Positions 17,717 to 26,446 of a DNA stretch of 64,000 bases are shown here, in pieces. Positions within the stretch are counted from its first letter, which is position 1; each line of letters begins with the position of its first letter. The notes under the pieces were generated by a model. It was not told the DNA's origin. It was given only the letters and a program-made list of their open reading frames with translations, and searched no databases. The stretch comes from JANPIX01 sp031425195 (GTDB lineage Bacteria; Pseudomonadota; Alphaproteobacteria; Rhodobacterales; Rhodobacteraceae), in assembly GCA_031425195.1 (NCBI GenBank), contig JANPIX010000004.1:96936-160935 (forward strand). Direction: 5' to 3'. The position numbers and the translations under genes were made by a program.

Positions 17717-18955
17717 TCACCGGTCAATCTCCCCGAACACGACGTCCATCGTGCCGATGATCGCGCTGACATCGGCAAGCTGGTGGCCGCTGCACATATA
17801 GTCGATTGCCTGAAGATGCGGAAAGCCCGGACCGCGGATTTTGGTTCGGTAAGGCTTGTTCGTGCCATCCGAAACAAGGAACACGCCGAATTCACCCTTG
17901 GGTGCCTCGACCGCGACATAGACTTCGCCGGCGGGAACGTGAAAGCCTTCGGTGTACAGCTTGAAGTGATGGATCAACGCCTCCATCGACGTCTTCATCT
18001 CGCCGCGCGTGGGCGGGGTCAGCTTGCCGCGAGCCAGAACGTCGCCGGGTTCCTGACGCAGTTTGGCAATCGCCTGACGGATGATCGACGTCGATTCCCG
18101 CATCTCCGCCATGCGGCAAAGATAGCGGTCATAGCAGTCACCGTTGATGCCGACGGGTATCTTGAACTCGAACTCGTCATAGCACTCGTAGGGCTGGGCG
18201 CGCCGCAAATCCCAGGCCATGCCAGACCCGCGCACCATGACACCGGAAAACGCCCAGTCCTGAACATCCTGTTCGGTGACGACGCCGATGTCGACATTGC
18301 GCTGTTTGAAGATACGGTTCTCGGTCAGCAGCCCGTCGATATCGTCAAGCACACGCGGAAACTTCACGGCCCACTGGTCGATATCTTCGATCAATTGGGG
18401 CGAAAGATCCTGATGGACGCCGCCGGGGCGGAAGTAATTGGCGTGCAGGCGCGACCCGCTGGCGCGTTCGTAAAAGATCATCAGCTTTTCACGCTCTTCA
18501 AACCCCCAGAGCGGCGGGGTCAGCGCGCCCACATCCATGGCCTGCGTGGTGACGTTCAGAAGGTGGTTCAGGATACGACCGATTTCGCAATACAGCACAC
18601 GGATCAACGATGCGCGCCGGGGGATCAACGTGCCCGTCAGCTTTTCGATGGCAAGACACCAGGCATGTTCCTGATTCATCGGTGCCACATAATCCAGGCG
18701 GTCGAAATACGGCAGGTTCTGCAGATAGGTCCGGCTTTCCATCAGCTTTTCAGTGCCACGGTGCAGCAGCCCGATATGCGGATCGCAGCGTTCCACGATT
18801 TCACCGTCGAGTTCAAGAACAAGACGCAAAACACCATGTGCTGCAGGGTGTTGCGGGCCGAAGTTGATGTTGAAATTGCGGATCTTCTGCTCACCCGTCT
18901 CCAGGTCCTTGGACCCGTCATCATAGGTGTTCACGCGGATGTCGCCGTCCATCAT
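17717..18955 (-). CDS. nuoD: NADH-quinone oxidoreductase subunit D
   Basis: The 49-kDa subunit, 412 residues, lining the quinone site. It has FNINFGPQHPAAHGVLRLVL near residue 30, DPHIGLLHRGTEKLME, the RASGSRLHANYFRPGGV stretch, and ends VVFGEIDR, as expected for the Ni-Fe-hydrogenase-like fold. Its start overlaps the stop of an upstream sulfotransferase gene as ATGA, so the sulfotransferase separates it from nuoC. Length is normal. Confidence 0.97.
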   Translation of the reverse strand: MMDGDIRVNTYDDGSKDLETGEQKIRNFNINFGPQHPAAHGVLRLVLELDGEIVERCDPHIGLLHRGTEKLMESRTYLQNLPYFDRLDYVAPMNQEHAWCLAIEKLTGTLIPRRASLIRVLYCEIGRILNHLLNVTTQAMDVGALTPPLWGFEEREKLMIFYERASGSRLHANYFRPGGVHQDLSPQLIEDIDQWAVKFPRVLDDIDGLLTENRIFKQRNVDIGVVTEQDVQDWAFSGVMVRGSGMAWDLRRAQPYECYDEFEFKIPVGINGDCYDRYLCRMAEMRESTSIIRQAIAKLRQEPGDVLARGKLTPPTRGEMKTSMEALIHHFKLYTEGFHVPAGEVYVAVEAPKGEFGVFLVSDGTNKPYRTKIRGPGFPHLQAIDYMCSGHQLADVSAIIGTMDVVFGEIDR

Positions 18956-19833
18956 TGGGTCACCTCTTTCATGTTCGCGCGCCAGACATCCGGCAGGTCG
19001 GGATATGCGTCGGCAACGTAATCGTATTGTGGCCGCAACGCCACCCGGGCCCGGGCCTGTTGATCCGGCGTCATCGCCAGTGCAAGGCCCGCGTGCACTT
19101 TCCGCTCAAAGTTGGGTTTGGACCCTGTGAGGCCAAGAAATGACCACACTCTGGCCATGCCCGCCGGGGTCAACATATCCTCGCTGAATTGCACCAACAG
19201 GCGGTCGGGTGCAATGGCGTGACGCAATTTTTCGATCGCCCCGGCATAGTCACCCCGCCCGCCCATGTAGGGATTGGTGTCCACCGCGGCATCAAAGCGT
19301 TGCGCCACAGTTGCAGCAAAAGCGTCAGGTGCAGTCAGGCCTTGCCGGGCCTGCATGCGCAAGTGGCTCCACATCCGGGCGACGGGGTCGCGAAGCAGAT
19401 ACAGAAACCTCACATCCGGCGCGATGTTTGCCATCGCGATGAGGGTGCCCACTGGCAGGGTGGCATAGGCAGGCGTGAAATCACCAACAATCTTTTGCCC
19501 GGCCAAGCCCGACATCAGATAGGCGCAGTAAGCGTCCGTATTCAGGCTGCGCTGCGACAGAACCGCAATCCAATCGTGCAGATCTGCAATTCGTCGGCGC
19601 AGCTGGTGTTGCTTGGCCGCCGGTGCCGAAGCCAGCTCAAGGCCAAGCCGCGTTGCTTCGGCCAGATGACTTTTGATCCGCCGTTCCAGATGATCGGATC
19701 CGATCGCATTGAAATAATGCAGTTCCTTGATCGTACGGAAATGGCAATCAGGATGCGCCGCCAATTCGCGATGAAGCCACGACGTGCCCGCTTTGGTTGC
19801 CCCGACGCAGATCAGGATGGCAGGATCCTGCAT
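18952..19833 (-). CDS. Sulfotransferase family protein inside the nuo operon
   Basis: About 293 residues from ATG 19833 (MQDPAILICVGATKAGTSW). The PAPS 5'-phosphosulfate loop is GATKAGTSWLHREL at residues 10-23, and the 3'-phosphate motif is FLYLLRDPVARMWSHLR near residue 125; both are intact, so it should be an active PAPS-dependent transferase. The acceptor is unknown; carbohydrate or lipid acceptors are usual. It starts 4 bp after the nuoC stop and overlaps nuoD as ATGA, so it is embedded between nuoC and nuoD rather than merely adjacent. Upstream in-frame sequence to 20031 lies over nuoC and is not part of the gene. Confidence 0.88.
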   Translation of the reverse strand: MQDPAILICVGATKAGTSWLHRELAAHPDCHFRTIKELHYFNAIGSDHLERRIKSHLAEATRLGLELASAPAAKQHQLRRRIADLHDWIAVLSQRSLNTDAYCAYLMSGLAGQKIVGDFTPAYATLPVGTLIAMANIAPDVRFLYLLRDPVARMWSHLRMQARQGLTAPDAFAATVAQRFDAAVDTNPYMGGRGDYAGAIEKLRHAIAPDRLLVQFSEDMLTPAGMARVWSFLGLTGSKPNFERKVHAGLALAMTPDQQARARVALRPQYDYVADAYPDLPDVWRANMKEVTQ

Positions 19834-19837
19834 CGCG

Positions 19838-20440
19838 TCAGACCGCTTTCTTCTCATCACCCGGCAGGATGTATTCGGCACCTTCCCATGGCGACATGAA
19901 ATCGAACTGCCGGTATTCCTGCACAAGTTTGACAGGTTCATACACAACACGCTTGAGCACCTCGTCATAGCGCACTTCGGTATACCCGGTGGTCGGGAAA
20001 TCCTTGCGCAACGGATAGCCGCGAAAGCCATAGTCAGTCAGCAGGCGGCGCAGATCAGGGTGGCCCGAAAACAGGATACCGAACATGTCGAACACTTCCC
20101 GCTCGAACCAGTTCGCGGCGGGATAGACACTGGTGATCGAGGGCAAAATCTCGTCATCCGCGTGCGCCACACGAAGGCGGATGCGGTGGTTCTGATGCAT
20201 CGACAAAAAGATGTAGATCACATCGAAACGGGGGTGCCGTTCCGGCCGGTCAATTGCGGTCAGGTCGACCAGGGTGGTGAACCGGCACGCGCTGTCGGAT
20301 TTCAGGAAATCAGCAGTCCGGACAAGATGCGCGGGCAGAATCGTCAGCGTCAGTTCGCCAAATGCGACTGTAGCATTCTGCACGACATCGGGCAGCCGCA
20401 GCGAGATATGCGCGGCAAGTTCGTTCAGTGCGTCCGACAT
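19838..20440 (-). CDS. nuoC: NADH-quinone oxidoreductase subunit C
   Basis: The 30-kDa subunit, 200 residues, separate from NuoD as in other alphaproteobacteria. It starts MSDALNELAAHISLR and contains FTTLVDLTAIDRPERHPRFD, the signature ANWFEREVFDMFGILFSGHP near residue 120, and GYPLRKDFPTTGYTEVRYDE. It lies 10 bp after nuoB. No abnormality seen. Confidence 0.97.
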   Translation of the reverse strand: MSDALNELAAHISLRLPDVVQNATVAFGELTLTILPAHLVRTADFLKSDSACRFTTLVDLTAIDRPERHPRFDVIYIFLSMHQNHRIRLRVAHADDEILPSITSVYPAANWFEREVFDMFGILFSGHPDLRRLLTDYGFRGYPLRKDFPTTGYTEVRYDEVLKRVVYEPVKLVQEYRQFDFMSPWEGAEYILPGDEKKAV

Positions 20441-20450
20441 GGGCCACCTC

Positions 20451-20975
20451 TTATCGTGTCAGGGTTCCGGTGCGGCGGATTTTGCGCTGCAGCTGCAGGA
20501 TGCCGTAAAGCAAAGCCTCGGCCGTGGGCGGACAGCCGGGAACGTAAATGTCCACGGGCACAACCCGGTCACAGCCGCGCACCACGCTGTAGCTGTAATG
20601 GTAATACCCGCCGCCATTGGCGCACGACCCCATGCTGATGACATAGCGGGGTTCGGGCATCTGATCGTAAACCTTGCGCAGCGCCGGAGCCATCTTGTTC
20701 GTTAGGGTGCCCGCCACGATCATCAGGTCAGATTGGCGCGGCGAGGCGCGGGGTGCCGTGCCGAACCGCTCCAGATCATAGCGCGGCATCGACGTGTGCA
20801 TCATTTCAACAGCGCAGCAGGCCAGACCGAATGTCATCCAGTGCAAACTGCCGTTCCGCGCCCAGTTGATCACGTCTTCTGTGGATGTCAGAAGAAAGCC
20901 CTTGTCTGTCAATTCCCGGTTCAGGGACTGCACCGCAACTTCAGAATCGCCGCCTGCCGTATTGACGCCTGCCAT
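20451..20975 (-). CDS. nuoB: NADH-quinone oxidoreductase subunit B
   Basis: The N2-cluster subunit, 174 residues from ATG 20975 (MAGVNTAGGDSEVAV), which shares a base with the nuoA stop as TGATG; an ATG three codons upstream is also possible. Cluster ligands are the tandem cysteines in FGLACCAVEMM, plus GSCANGG and YVPGCPPTAEALL. The LTDKGFLLTSTEDVINWARN start region is typical. N2 passes electrons to quinone at the NuoB/NuoD interface. Confidence 0.97.
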   Translation of the reverse strand: MAGVNTAGGDSEVAVQSLNRELTDKGFLLTSTEDVINWARNGSLHWMTFGLACCAVEMMHTSMPRYDLERFGTAPRASPRQSDLMIVAGTLTNKMAPALRKVYDQMPEPRYVISMGSCANGGGYYHYSYSVVRGCDRVVPVDIYVPGCPPTAEALLYGILQLQRKIRRTGTLTR

Positions 20976-21340
20976 CACGCCCATTCCAGCGCCCCCTTCT
21001 TCCATTCGTAGACAAAGCCCACGGTCAGCACGCCCAGAAACACCATCATCGACCAGAACCCTGCCATCGACACCTCTCCAAAGGCCACGGCCCATGGGAA
21101 CAGGAACGCCACTTCAAGATCGAATATGATGAACAGGATTGAAACGAGGTAAAAGCGCACATCGAACTTCATCCGTGCGTCGTCAAAGGCGTTAAATCCG
21201 CATTCGTAGGCGGAAACCTTTTCAGGGTCCGGATTGCGGACAGCAATCAGGGCTGCAGCCAATAGAAGGACAAGTCCTAAACCGATTGCCAGCGCTAGAA
21301 AGATCAGAATCGGCAAATACTCTCGAAGAAGGATGTCCAC
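20975..21340 (-). CDS. nuoA: NADH-quinone oxidoreductase subunit A
   Basis: A 121-residue, three-helix membrane subunit and the first gene of the operon. It starts MDILLREYLPILIFLALAIG, has YECGFNAFDDARMKFDVRFY with the conserved Cys loop near the quinone site, and FLVSILFIIFDLEVAFLFPWA split across the second helix. TGATG overlap with nuoB ties their translation. About 160 bp of non-coding DNA precede it. Confidence 0.97.
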   Translation of the reverse strand: MDILLREYLPILIFLALAIGLGLVLLLAAALIAVRNPDPEKVSAYECGFNAFDDARMKFDVRFYLVSILFIIFDLEVAFLFPWAVAFGEVSMAGFWSMMVFLGVLTVGFVYEWKKGALEWA

Positions 21341-21501
21341 GAGATGCTCCTTTTTGCTGGCAACGGGTGCGAGAGGCGGCCCGGCTGGCCTGCGGCTTCT
21401 TTGGCAATCGTTTACCCCGCCACCATGGCAGGGTCAACCGAAGGCAGGCGCAAAATGTTCCCTGCGACAAGGGGTTCACGCACCCGCCCACGCCGCCGGC
21501 A
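21341..21501 (-). promoter_or_regulatory. Probable nuo operon promoter/leader region
   Basis: This 161-bp gap separates nuoA from the same-strand nuclease gene upstream. It is the only clear intergenic space before the 21-kb operon and must hold the nuo promoter and ribosome-binding site (an AGGAG-like run lies just before the nuoA start). I cannot assign -35/-10 boxes with confidence. Confidence 0.4.
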
Positions 21502-22071
21502 TCAGCACCATCCGGCCCTGTGTCCACCCTGATAAGAACGGGCATGCCCCGCCGTGATCATCTTCCGCGACACCGCCTGCCCGTCCAGCGTAATGCTGAT
21601 CAGGGCGCGGTCGTAGCGATCTGTCCCGGCCCGCGTGACGGACAGGTTCTGCGCGCGAAAAATCATGGCCCGAAGCGCCCAGGTGGCCTGTTGTGCGGCT
21701 ATGAATTCCGACACGCATTGCGGCGAAAACAGTTCGGGCGCGTCAAAACCCGTCAGGCGCGCCCGTTCCGGTGCGCGGCCAGAACACCAGAGACTGACAG
21801 TGTCCCCGTCAACCACCGAAAGCACACGGCAATCGCCACGGGCCCCAACCACGGGCCGCGCAATGGCATTGATGGCGTCTGCACCCAATGGAAGCACCAA
21901 AAGACCAAGGATGGACACAAAGATGATGGCCCGCAGATAGAACAAGGGATCGGCGACGCGGCGCATCCAGTGTCGCCATCGGCCGGGTGGTCGTGAAGGC
22001 GCCCCCATCGACCAGCGAGGAGCAGAACGGTAATCCCGGCTGAAGGGAACAACAGTGTTGCGGCGTTTCAT
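21502..22071 (-). CDS. Thermonuclease (SNase-like) family protein, membrane-anchored
   Basis: A 189-residue protein with an Arg-rich N-terminus, one hydrophobic helix at about residues 46-63, and a staphylococcal-nuclease OB-fold. The catalytic positions are visible in order: VDGDTVSL (metal-binding Asp), ERARLTGFDAPE (Arg and Glu), and DRYDRALISI (second Arg), so it is probably a Ca-dependent phosphodiesterase acting outside the cytoplasmic membrane. It is followed by nuoA after 161 bp and preceded by a DegT-type gene after 6 bp, so it may be cotranscribed with that gene. Confidence 0.85.
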   Translation of the reverse strand: MKRRNTVVPFSRDYRSAPRWSMGAPSRPPGRWRHWMRRVADPLFYLRAIIFVSILGLLVLPLGADAINAIARPVVGARGDCRVLSVVDGDTVSLWCSGRAPERARLTGFDAPELFSPQCVSEFIAAQQATWALRAMIFRAQNLSVTRAGTDRYDRALISITLDGQAVSRKMITAGHARSYQGGHRAGWC

Positions 22072-22077
22072 CTGCCC

Positions 22078-23295
22078 TTAACCCGCCGCCTCGTTCGCCC
22101 CCGACGCACCCTTTTGCCAGACGGCCGCCACCTCGGCCCGGATGATGCGGGCGATCAGTGCGACATCCGCAGGCGTGAAGGTCAGTGGAAGGCGAAGATC
22201 AATCAGCCCCGCAAGGATGCGGTCGGTTTCCGGCATGACCGGCGGATCAGCAAACTGCCAGTGGGAATAGCGGCTGGTGAAGGCAACCGGATCGGCTGCG
22301 CCGAACCACTTCAATTCAACCCCCCGCGCGGCACAACGCGCCAGAAGATCAGCCACCAGATGGCCCGGCCAATCCGGCAAAAGGAACTGGAACGATGATC
22401 CGACATAGGCTTCATCGTCTGGGCGATGAGTCAGGATCAGACCCGGGGTGTCGGCCAACCCCGCCTCCATCGTCTGATACAAATGCTTCCACCGCGCCAC
22501 CCGGTCGGCAAGCACCCGCAACTGCGGGCGCAGGATCGCTGCACGCAGATTGTCCATGCGTCCTGATATGTTGGGCATGTCCAGACGCAGGCCTTCGAAC
22601 ACCGCCGGGTCGGGGGCGGCACGGTGGCGGGCGTAAAGCATGTAACTGCCAGACAGCAGCACCGATTTTGCGGCAAGAACCGGGTCATCGGTGATCAGAA
22701 AACCGCCCTCGCCGGAATTGACGTGTTTGTAGGTCTGCATGGAATAGCATCCTATGACACCGTGTCGGCCGGACGGCACCCCCCGAAACGACGCGCCCAT
22801 CGTGTGTGCGCAATCCTCGACCACTCTGACACCTGCGCCATCGCACATCGCCATAAGCCGGTCCATATCGCAAACATGCCCCCGCATGTGGCTGAGCAGC
22901 AAGACATCCGCCTGCCCGAGTTTCTGCGCCAGATCATCAAGGTCGATTGTGAGATCAGGCGTAACACCCACGAAGATCGGCCGCGCACCCAAGGACGCGA
23001 TGGCACCCGGGACAGGGGCCAGCGTAAAGGCATTCGACAATACCCCATCGCCCGGCTTGACCCCCAGGGCGCGAAGGGCCGTGGCCATGGCATAGCCACC
23101 CGACGCCACGGCCAGACAATACCGCGCACCTGTCAGGGCGGCGAATTCTTCCTCCAGAAGCGCTGTCTGCGCTATTTCGTCCGGGGCCGTGTTGTAACGG
23201 TGAAGCCGGCCATGCCGCAAAACCGCAATGGCGGCCTCGATCCCTTCTTCCGGAATTTGCTCTTGCTGCGTGAAACTGCCGGTAAAGCGCTCCAT
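22078..23295 (-). CDS. DegT/DnrJ/EryC1/StrS-family PLP-dependent aminotransferase
   Basis: A 405-residue fold-type I PLP enzyme. It has SGGYAMATALRALGV near residue 65 for phosphate binding, VVEDCAHTMGASFRG with the PLP-contacting Asp, and SMQTYKHVNSGEGGFL with the Schiff-base Lys near residue 190. Family members transaminate nucleotide sugars or act on aminocyclitols; the substrate here is unknown. The gene starts 2 bp after the stop of a TetA-like transporter gene and precedes the SNase-like gene by 6 bp, suggesting a three-gene transcript. Confidence 0.88.
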   Translation of the reverse strand: MERFTGSFTQQEQIPEEGIEAAIAVLRHGRLHRYNTAPDEIAQTALLEEEFAALTGARYCLAVASGGYAMATALRALGVKPGDGVLSNAFTLAPVPGAIASLGARPIFVGVTPDLTIDLDDLAQKLGQADVLLLSHMRGHVCDMDRLMAMCDGAGVRVVEDCAHTMGASFRGVPSGRHGVIGCYSMQTYKHVNSGEGGFLITDDPVLAAKSVLLSGSYMLYARHRAAPDPAVFEGLRLDMPNISGRMDNLRAAILRPQLRVLADRVARWKHLYQTMEAGLADTPGLILTHRPDDEAYVGSSFQFLLPDWPGHLVADLLARCAARGVELKWFGAADPVAFTSRYSHWQFADPPVMPETDRILAGLIDLRLPLTFTPADVALIARIIRAEVAAVWQKGASGANEAAG

Positions 23296-23297
23296 CG

Positions 23298-24527
23298 TCA
23301 GGCCACCTCGTGCTTGGGCGATTTGATCAGGGTCAGAAACATGATCAACGAAACAAGGATCAGCGCCGCCGCCGTGTAGAAGGCGATGTCAGGGCTGATG
23401 ATCGGCGCACCGGGCGTCAGGAACCAGCCGAAAATCTGCGTGAAGAACACGGTTCCGCCCAGCATCGCGATGTTCATGATGGATGCCAGACCACCCTGCA
23501 ATTCGCCCTGCGCATCTTCGGGCACGGCTTTTGACAGGATCGCGGTCAGCATGGGATGCACAAAGCCTTCGGGGCCATGAACAATAAACAGCAGGACAAC
23601 CGCCGTCAAACTTCCGGCAAGCCCGTAACCGATGGCTGCGATGACGGCGCAGATCATGCCGATCAGCGCCACGCGATGTTCGCCAAAGCGCGCCACCGCA
23701 GGCCCGGTAAGAAGGCCCTGAAACAGGGCGGTGACCACGCCAAAAGCCGCCAGTGACAAGCCGACGACGGCTTCGGTCCAGCCGAACTTAGCTATTCCCC
23801 AGAATGACCAGATCGCTGGATAGACGGATGAAGCAAAGAAATAGACGCCCAGCACGGCGCAAAGTGGCATGACACCGCCATAACGACGGAATACCGCCAG
23901 CGTGCCAAAAGGGTTGGCGCGCCGCCATTCAAACTTTCGGCGCTTCTCGACGGTCAGGGTTTCGGGCAACACGAACCAGCCATAAACGAAGTTCAGCGCG
24001 GATATGACTGCCGCGGCATAAAATGGCACGCGCGGCCCGAACTCACCCAAAAGACCACCGATTGCCGGCCCCAGCACAAACCCGACCCCGAACGCCGCCC
24101 CCATCATTCCGAATGCCTTTGCCCGCGCCGCAGGCTCGGTGACATCGGCGATATAGGCGTTGGCGATCACATAGGACGAACCGCAAAGCCCCGCCACGGC
24201 CCGTCCGACGAACAGCCAGAACAGCGACGGCGCAAGGGCGGAAAACAGATAATCCACCCCAAGACCGAACACCGCCAGCAACAACAGCGGCCGGCGGCCG
24301 AACCGGTCGGACAGATTGCCCATCAGTGGCGAAAAGGCGAATTGGGTGATCGAAAAGGCAAAGAACATCCAGCCGCCGATGACGGATGCCTGCGCCAGCG
24401 TCATGTCGCCCACATCCTCGATCAGACGCGGAAGCACCGGCATGATCAGGCCAAACCCCATCATGTCCAGAAAGACCGTGATCAGGACGAAGGTCACCGC
24501 GTGGCGAGTGGGGGCGGCAGGGGCCAT
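23298..24527 (-). CDS. TCR/Tet-type MFS transporter
   Basis: A 409-residue, 12-helix major facilitator. Family A motif GNLSDRFGRRPLLLL follows helix 2 near residue 70, and the N-terminal VFLDMMGFGLIMPVLP and ADVTEPAARAKAFGMMGAAFG stretches are close to TetA-class drug:H+ antiporters. Tetracycline specificity cannot be inferred; many alphaproteobacterial TetA-like proteins are chromosomal multidrug or metabolite exporters. It is divergent from a second MFS gene at 24696. Confidence 0.88.
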   Translation of the reverse strand: MAPAAPTRHAVTFVLITVFLDMMGFGLIMPVLPRLIEDVGDMTLAQASVIGGWMFFAFSITQFAFSPLMGNLSDRFGRRPLLLLAVFGLGVDYLFSALAPSLFWLFVGRAVAGLCGSSYVIANAYIADVTEPAARAKAFGMMGAAFGVGFVLGPAIGGLLGEFGPRVPFYAAAVISALNFVYGWFVLPETLTVEKRRKFEWRRANPFGTLAVFRRYGGVMPLCAVLGVYFFASSVYPAIWSFWGIAKFGWTEAVVGLSLAAFGVVTALFQGLLTGPAVARFGEHRVALIGMICAVIAAIGYGLAGSLTAVVLLFIVHGPEGFVHPMLTAILSKAVPEDAQGELQGGLASIMNIAMLGGTVFFTQIFGWFLTPGAPIISPDIAFYTAAALILVSLIMFLTLIKSPKHEVA

Positions 24528-24695
24528 GGTGCAATCCTTGGTCTGGGCGCGCGGACACTAGGCCGGGGCAAGGCGCGTGTCAAAGGTTGGCACGCCCGGC
24601 CCGGCGTTGGGCGAAAGGGCGACAGTTCATCCTTGGCCGTTGCGGTTTCGCGCGGCATCTGCCACCCCTGCCCGCATGTCAACACAGGTGCAGAA

Positions 24696-25853
24696 ATGAC
24701 GGACCAGTCCAACCGAGGCGCACTTTGGGCATTGCTGTTTGGCAATCTGGTGATTGGCACCGGAGTTCTTTTGCCAGCCGGGATGCTGGGGGCCTTCATC
24801 ACCGACTTCGACGTTCCGGCAGCTACGGCCGGGTTGCTCATGTTCGTGGGCGGGCTTGTCGTTGGCATCGGGGCACCTGTTCTGGCGGCACTGACGACGG
24901 CCATCGACCGTCGCATCCTGCTGACCGGATCGCTGTGCCTGTATGCGGCGGGGCATCTCGCGGCCAGTTTCACGCAGGACTTCCAGACGCTCATCTGGCT
25001 CCGGGCGGTGACGGTGATCGGCGCCGCGATATTCACGCCGCAGGCCGCAGCGACCGTGGGCCTGATCGTTCCCGCAGCCAACAGGGGAAGTGCGATTGCC
25101 TTCATCTTCATCGGTTGGTCCTTGGCATCGGTCGTGGGCATCCCGATGGGCAGCGTGCTGGGAGAGTATTTGGGATGGCGACCCACCTTTCAGGTCATGG
25201 CGGCACTGTCGATGGCGGGCGCGGGGCTGATCTGGTTCGTGTTGCCGCGTGGGCTGTTCGTGTCGCGGATCAACCTGAGTGCGTGGATACGTGTACTGAC
25301 CGACCCGCGCCTTCTTGTGGTGCTGTGCGTCACGATGTTTGCAATGGCGGGGCAATTCACTCTTTTTACCTATATCGCGCCCGTCTTGAAGATCGCATAC
25401 GGCGCTGATGCACAGGACATTGCGCTGATCTTCCTGATTTCCGGCGTCATGGGGGTCACCGGCAATTTTCTGGCATCGCGCCTTGCAGGGCGCATCGGCG
25501 TTGAAACGTCGATCCTTCTTGCGCTTGTGACAACCGCAGCGGGCCTGTGCGTGATCGCCCTTGGCTGGCAAAGCTTTGTCGCCTTCATGATCGGCACGGC
25601 GTTTTGGGGACTGGGCGGGTTTGCCGCCAATTCGTTGCAGCAAAGCCGACTGGTGGTGCTTGCCCCTGCCCTGGCAAGCGCCACTGTCGCGCTTAACACT
25701 TCATTCGTCTATCTTGGGCAGTCGTTGGGTTCGGTCAGCGGCGGGCTTTTGATCGGGGGCGGGCCATCGGTCAGCATGGCGTGGGCCGCAGCCTTTCTCA
25801 TCGTCTGCGGCATCGGCGCGTCGTGGACCGCCAGCCGCATCGCCCCAAGGTGA
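24696..25853 (+). CDS. MFS transporter (AraJ/sugar-efflux type)
   Basis: A 385-residue 12-helix transporter starting at ATG 24696 (MTDQSNRGALWALLFGN) behind AGGTG. It shows LLPAGMLGAFITDFDVPA in helix 1, VGIPMGSVLGEYLGWRPTF with the motif C-like antiporter signature near residue 150, and a DRR loop after helix 2. This matches the predicted arabinose-efflux group, whose natural substrates are mostly unknown. It precedes a TIGR03792-type gene by 11 bp and is probably cotranscribed with it. The open frame upstream of the ATG is shadow of the divergent gene. Confidence 0.88.
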   Translation: MTDQSNRGALWALLFGNLVIGTGVLLPAGMLGAFITDFDVPAATAGLLMFVGGLVVGIGAPVLAALTTAIDRRILLTGSLCLYAAGHLAASFTQDFQTLIWLRAVTVIGAAIFTPQAAATVGLIVPAANRGSAIAFIFIGWSLASVVGIPMGSVLGEYLGWRPTFQVMAALSMAGAGLIWFVLPRGLFVSRINLSAWIRVLTDPRLLVVLCVTMFAMAGQFTLFTYIAPVLKIAYGADAQDIALIFLISGVMGVTGNFLASRLAGRIGVETSILLALVTTAAGLCVIALGWQSFVAFMIGTAFWGLGGFAANSLQQSRLVVLAPALASATVALNTSFVYLGQSLGSVSGGLLIGGGPSVSMAWAAAFLIVCGIGASWTASRIAPR

Positions 25854-25864
25854 AAGGCAGTGCC

Positions 25865-26161
25865 ATGGTTGTCGAATGGTTGATATGTGGCGTGGCGCCT
25901 GAACATCAGGCCGATTTCATTGCCTGCGACGCCGCAATCTGGACCGCATTTCTAACAGCGCAACCGGGTTTCGCAGGCAAGGAAGTCTGGCGCAATCAGG
26001 CCCGACCCGGCGAATTGAACCTGATGATCCGGTGGACGAGCCTGCAGGCCTGGAAAGCCATTCCAGCCCAAGATCTTGCTGCGACGGATGCCCGTTTTCA
26101 AACGGCATTTGGCAGGCCCTGCCCCATCCTTGACTGTCTAACCTATGACGTGTTGGGTTAG
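25865..26161 (+). CDS. TIGR03792-type small protein
   Basis: A 98-residue protein starting at ATG 25865 (MVVEWLICGVAPEHQADF). Features IWTAFLTAQPGFAGKEVW, MIRWTSLQAWKAIP and LAATDARFQTAFG match the TIGR03792 family, small ferredoxin-like alpha/beta barrel proteins of unknown role. It sits 11 bp behind the MFS gene. No transmembrane segment. The 285 bp that follow, up to eda, contain nothing I recognise. Confidence 0.8.
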   Translation: MVVEWLICGVAPEHQADFIACDAAIWTAFLTAQPGFAGKEVWRNQARPGELNLMIRWTSLQAWKAIPAQDLAATDARFQTAFGRPCPILDCLTYDVLG

Positions 26162-26446
26162 CGCAAACGAACCCCGCGTGACTCCCTAATGTGCCCCGCG
26201 AACGTCTGGTTACCGCGAAAATGGCTTGATCTGGCCCGAATGCCTTGTCTTCAATGTGTGGGGAATCGCGAACACAAGGATCGGCCGGCGGCGCGGTTTT
26301 GCCCGAAAACTTGGCCGATGCTGCACAGTCTTCTGATGATCCCATAGCGTCGGCTGGTCTGGCGGTGGGATTGGTGTATTGACGATTCACCCGTAACGGC
26401 AGATTATGCCGGTGCAACCGGGATCAATCGACGGAATGAGAGATTT

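Noticed and set aside
23298..24527. Tetracycline resistance determinant on a mobile unit
   Set aside because: The MFS gene is TetA-like but sits in chromosomal context without IS, integron or TetR partner, so drug specificity is not supported.
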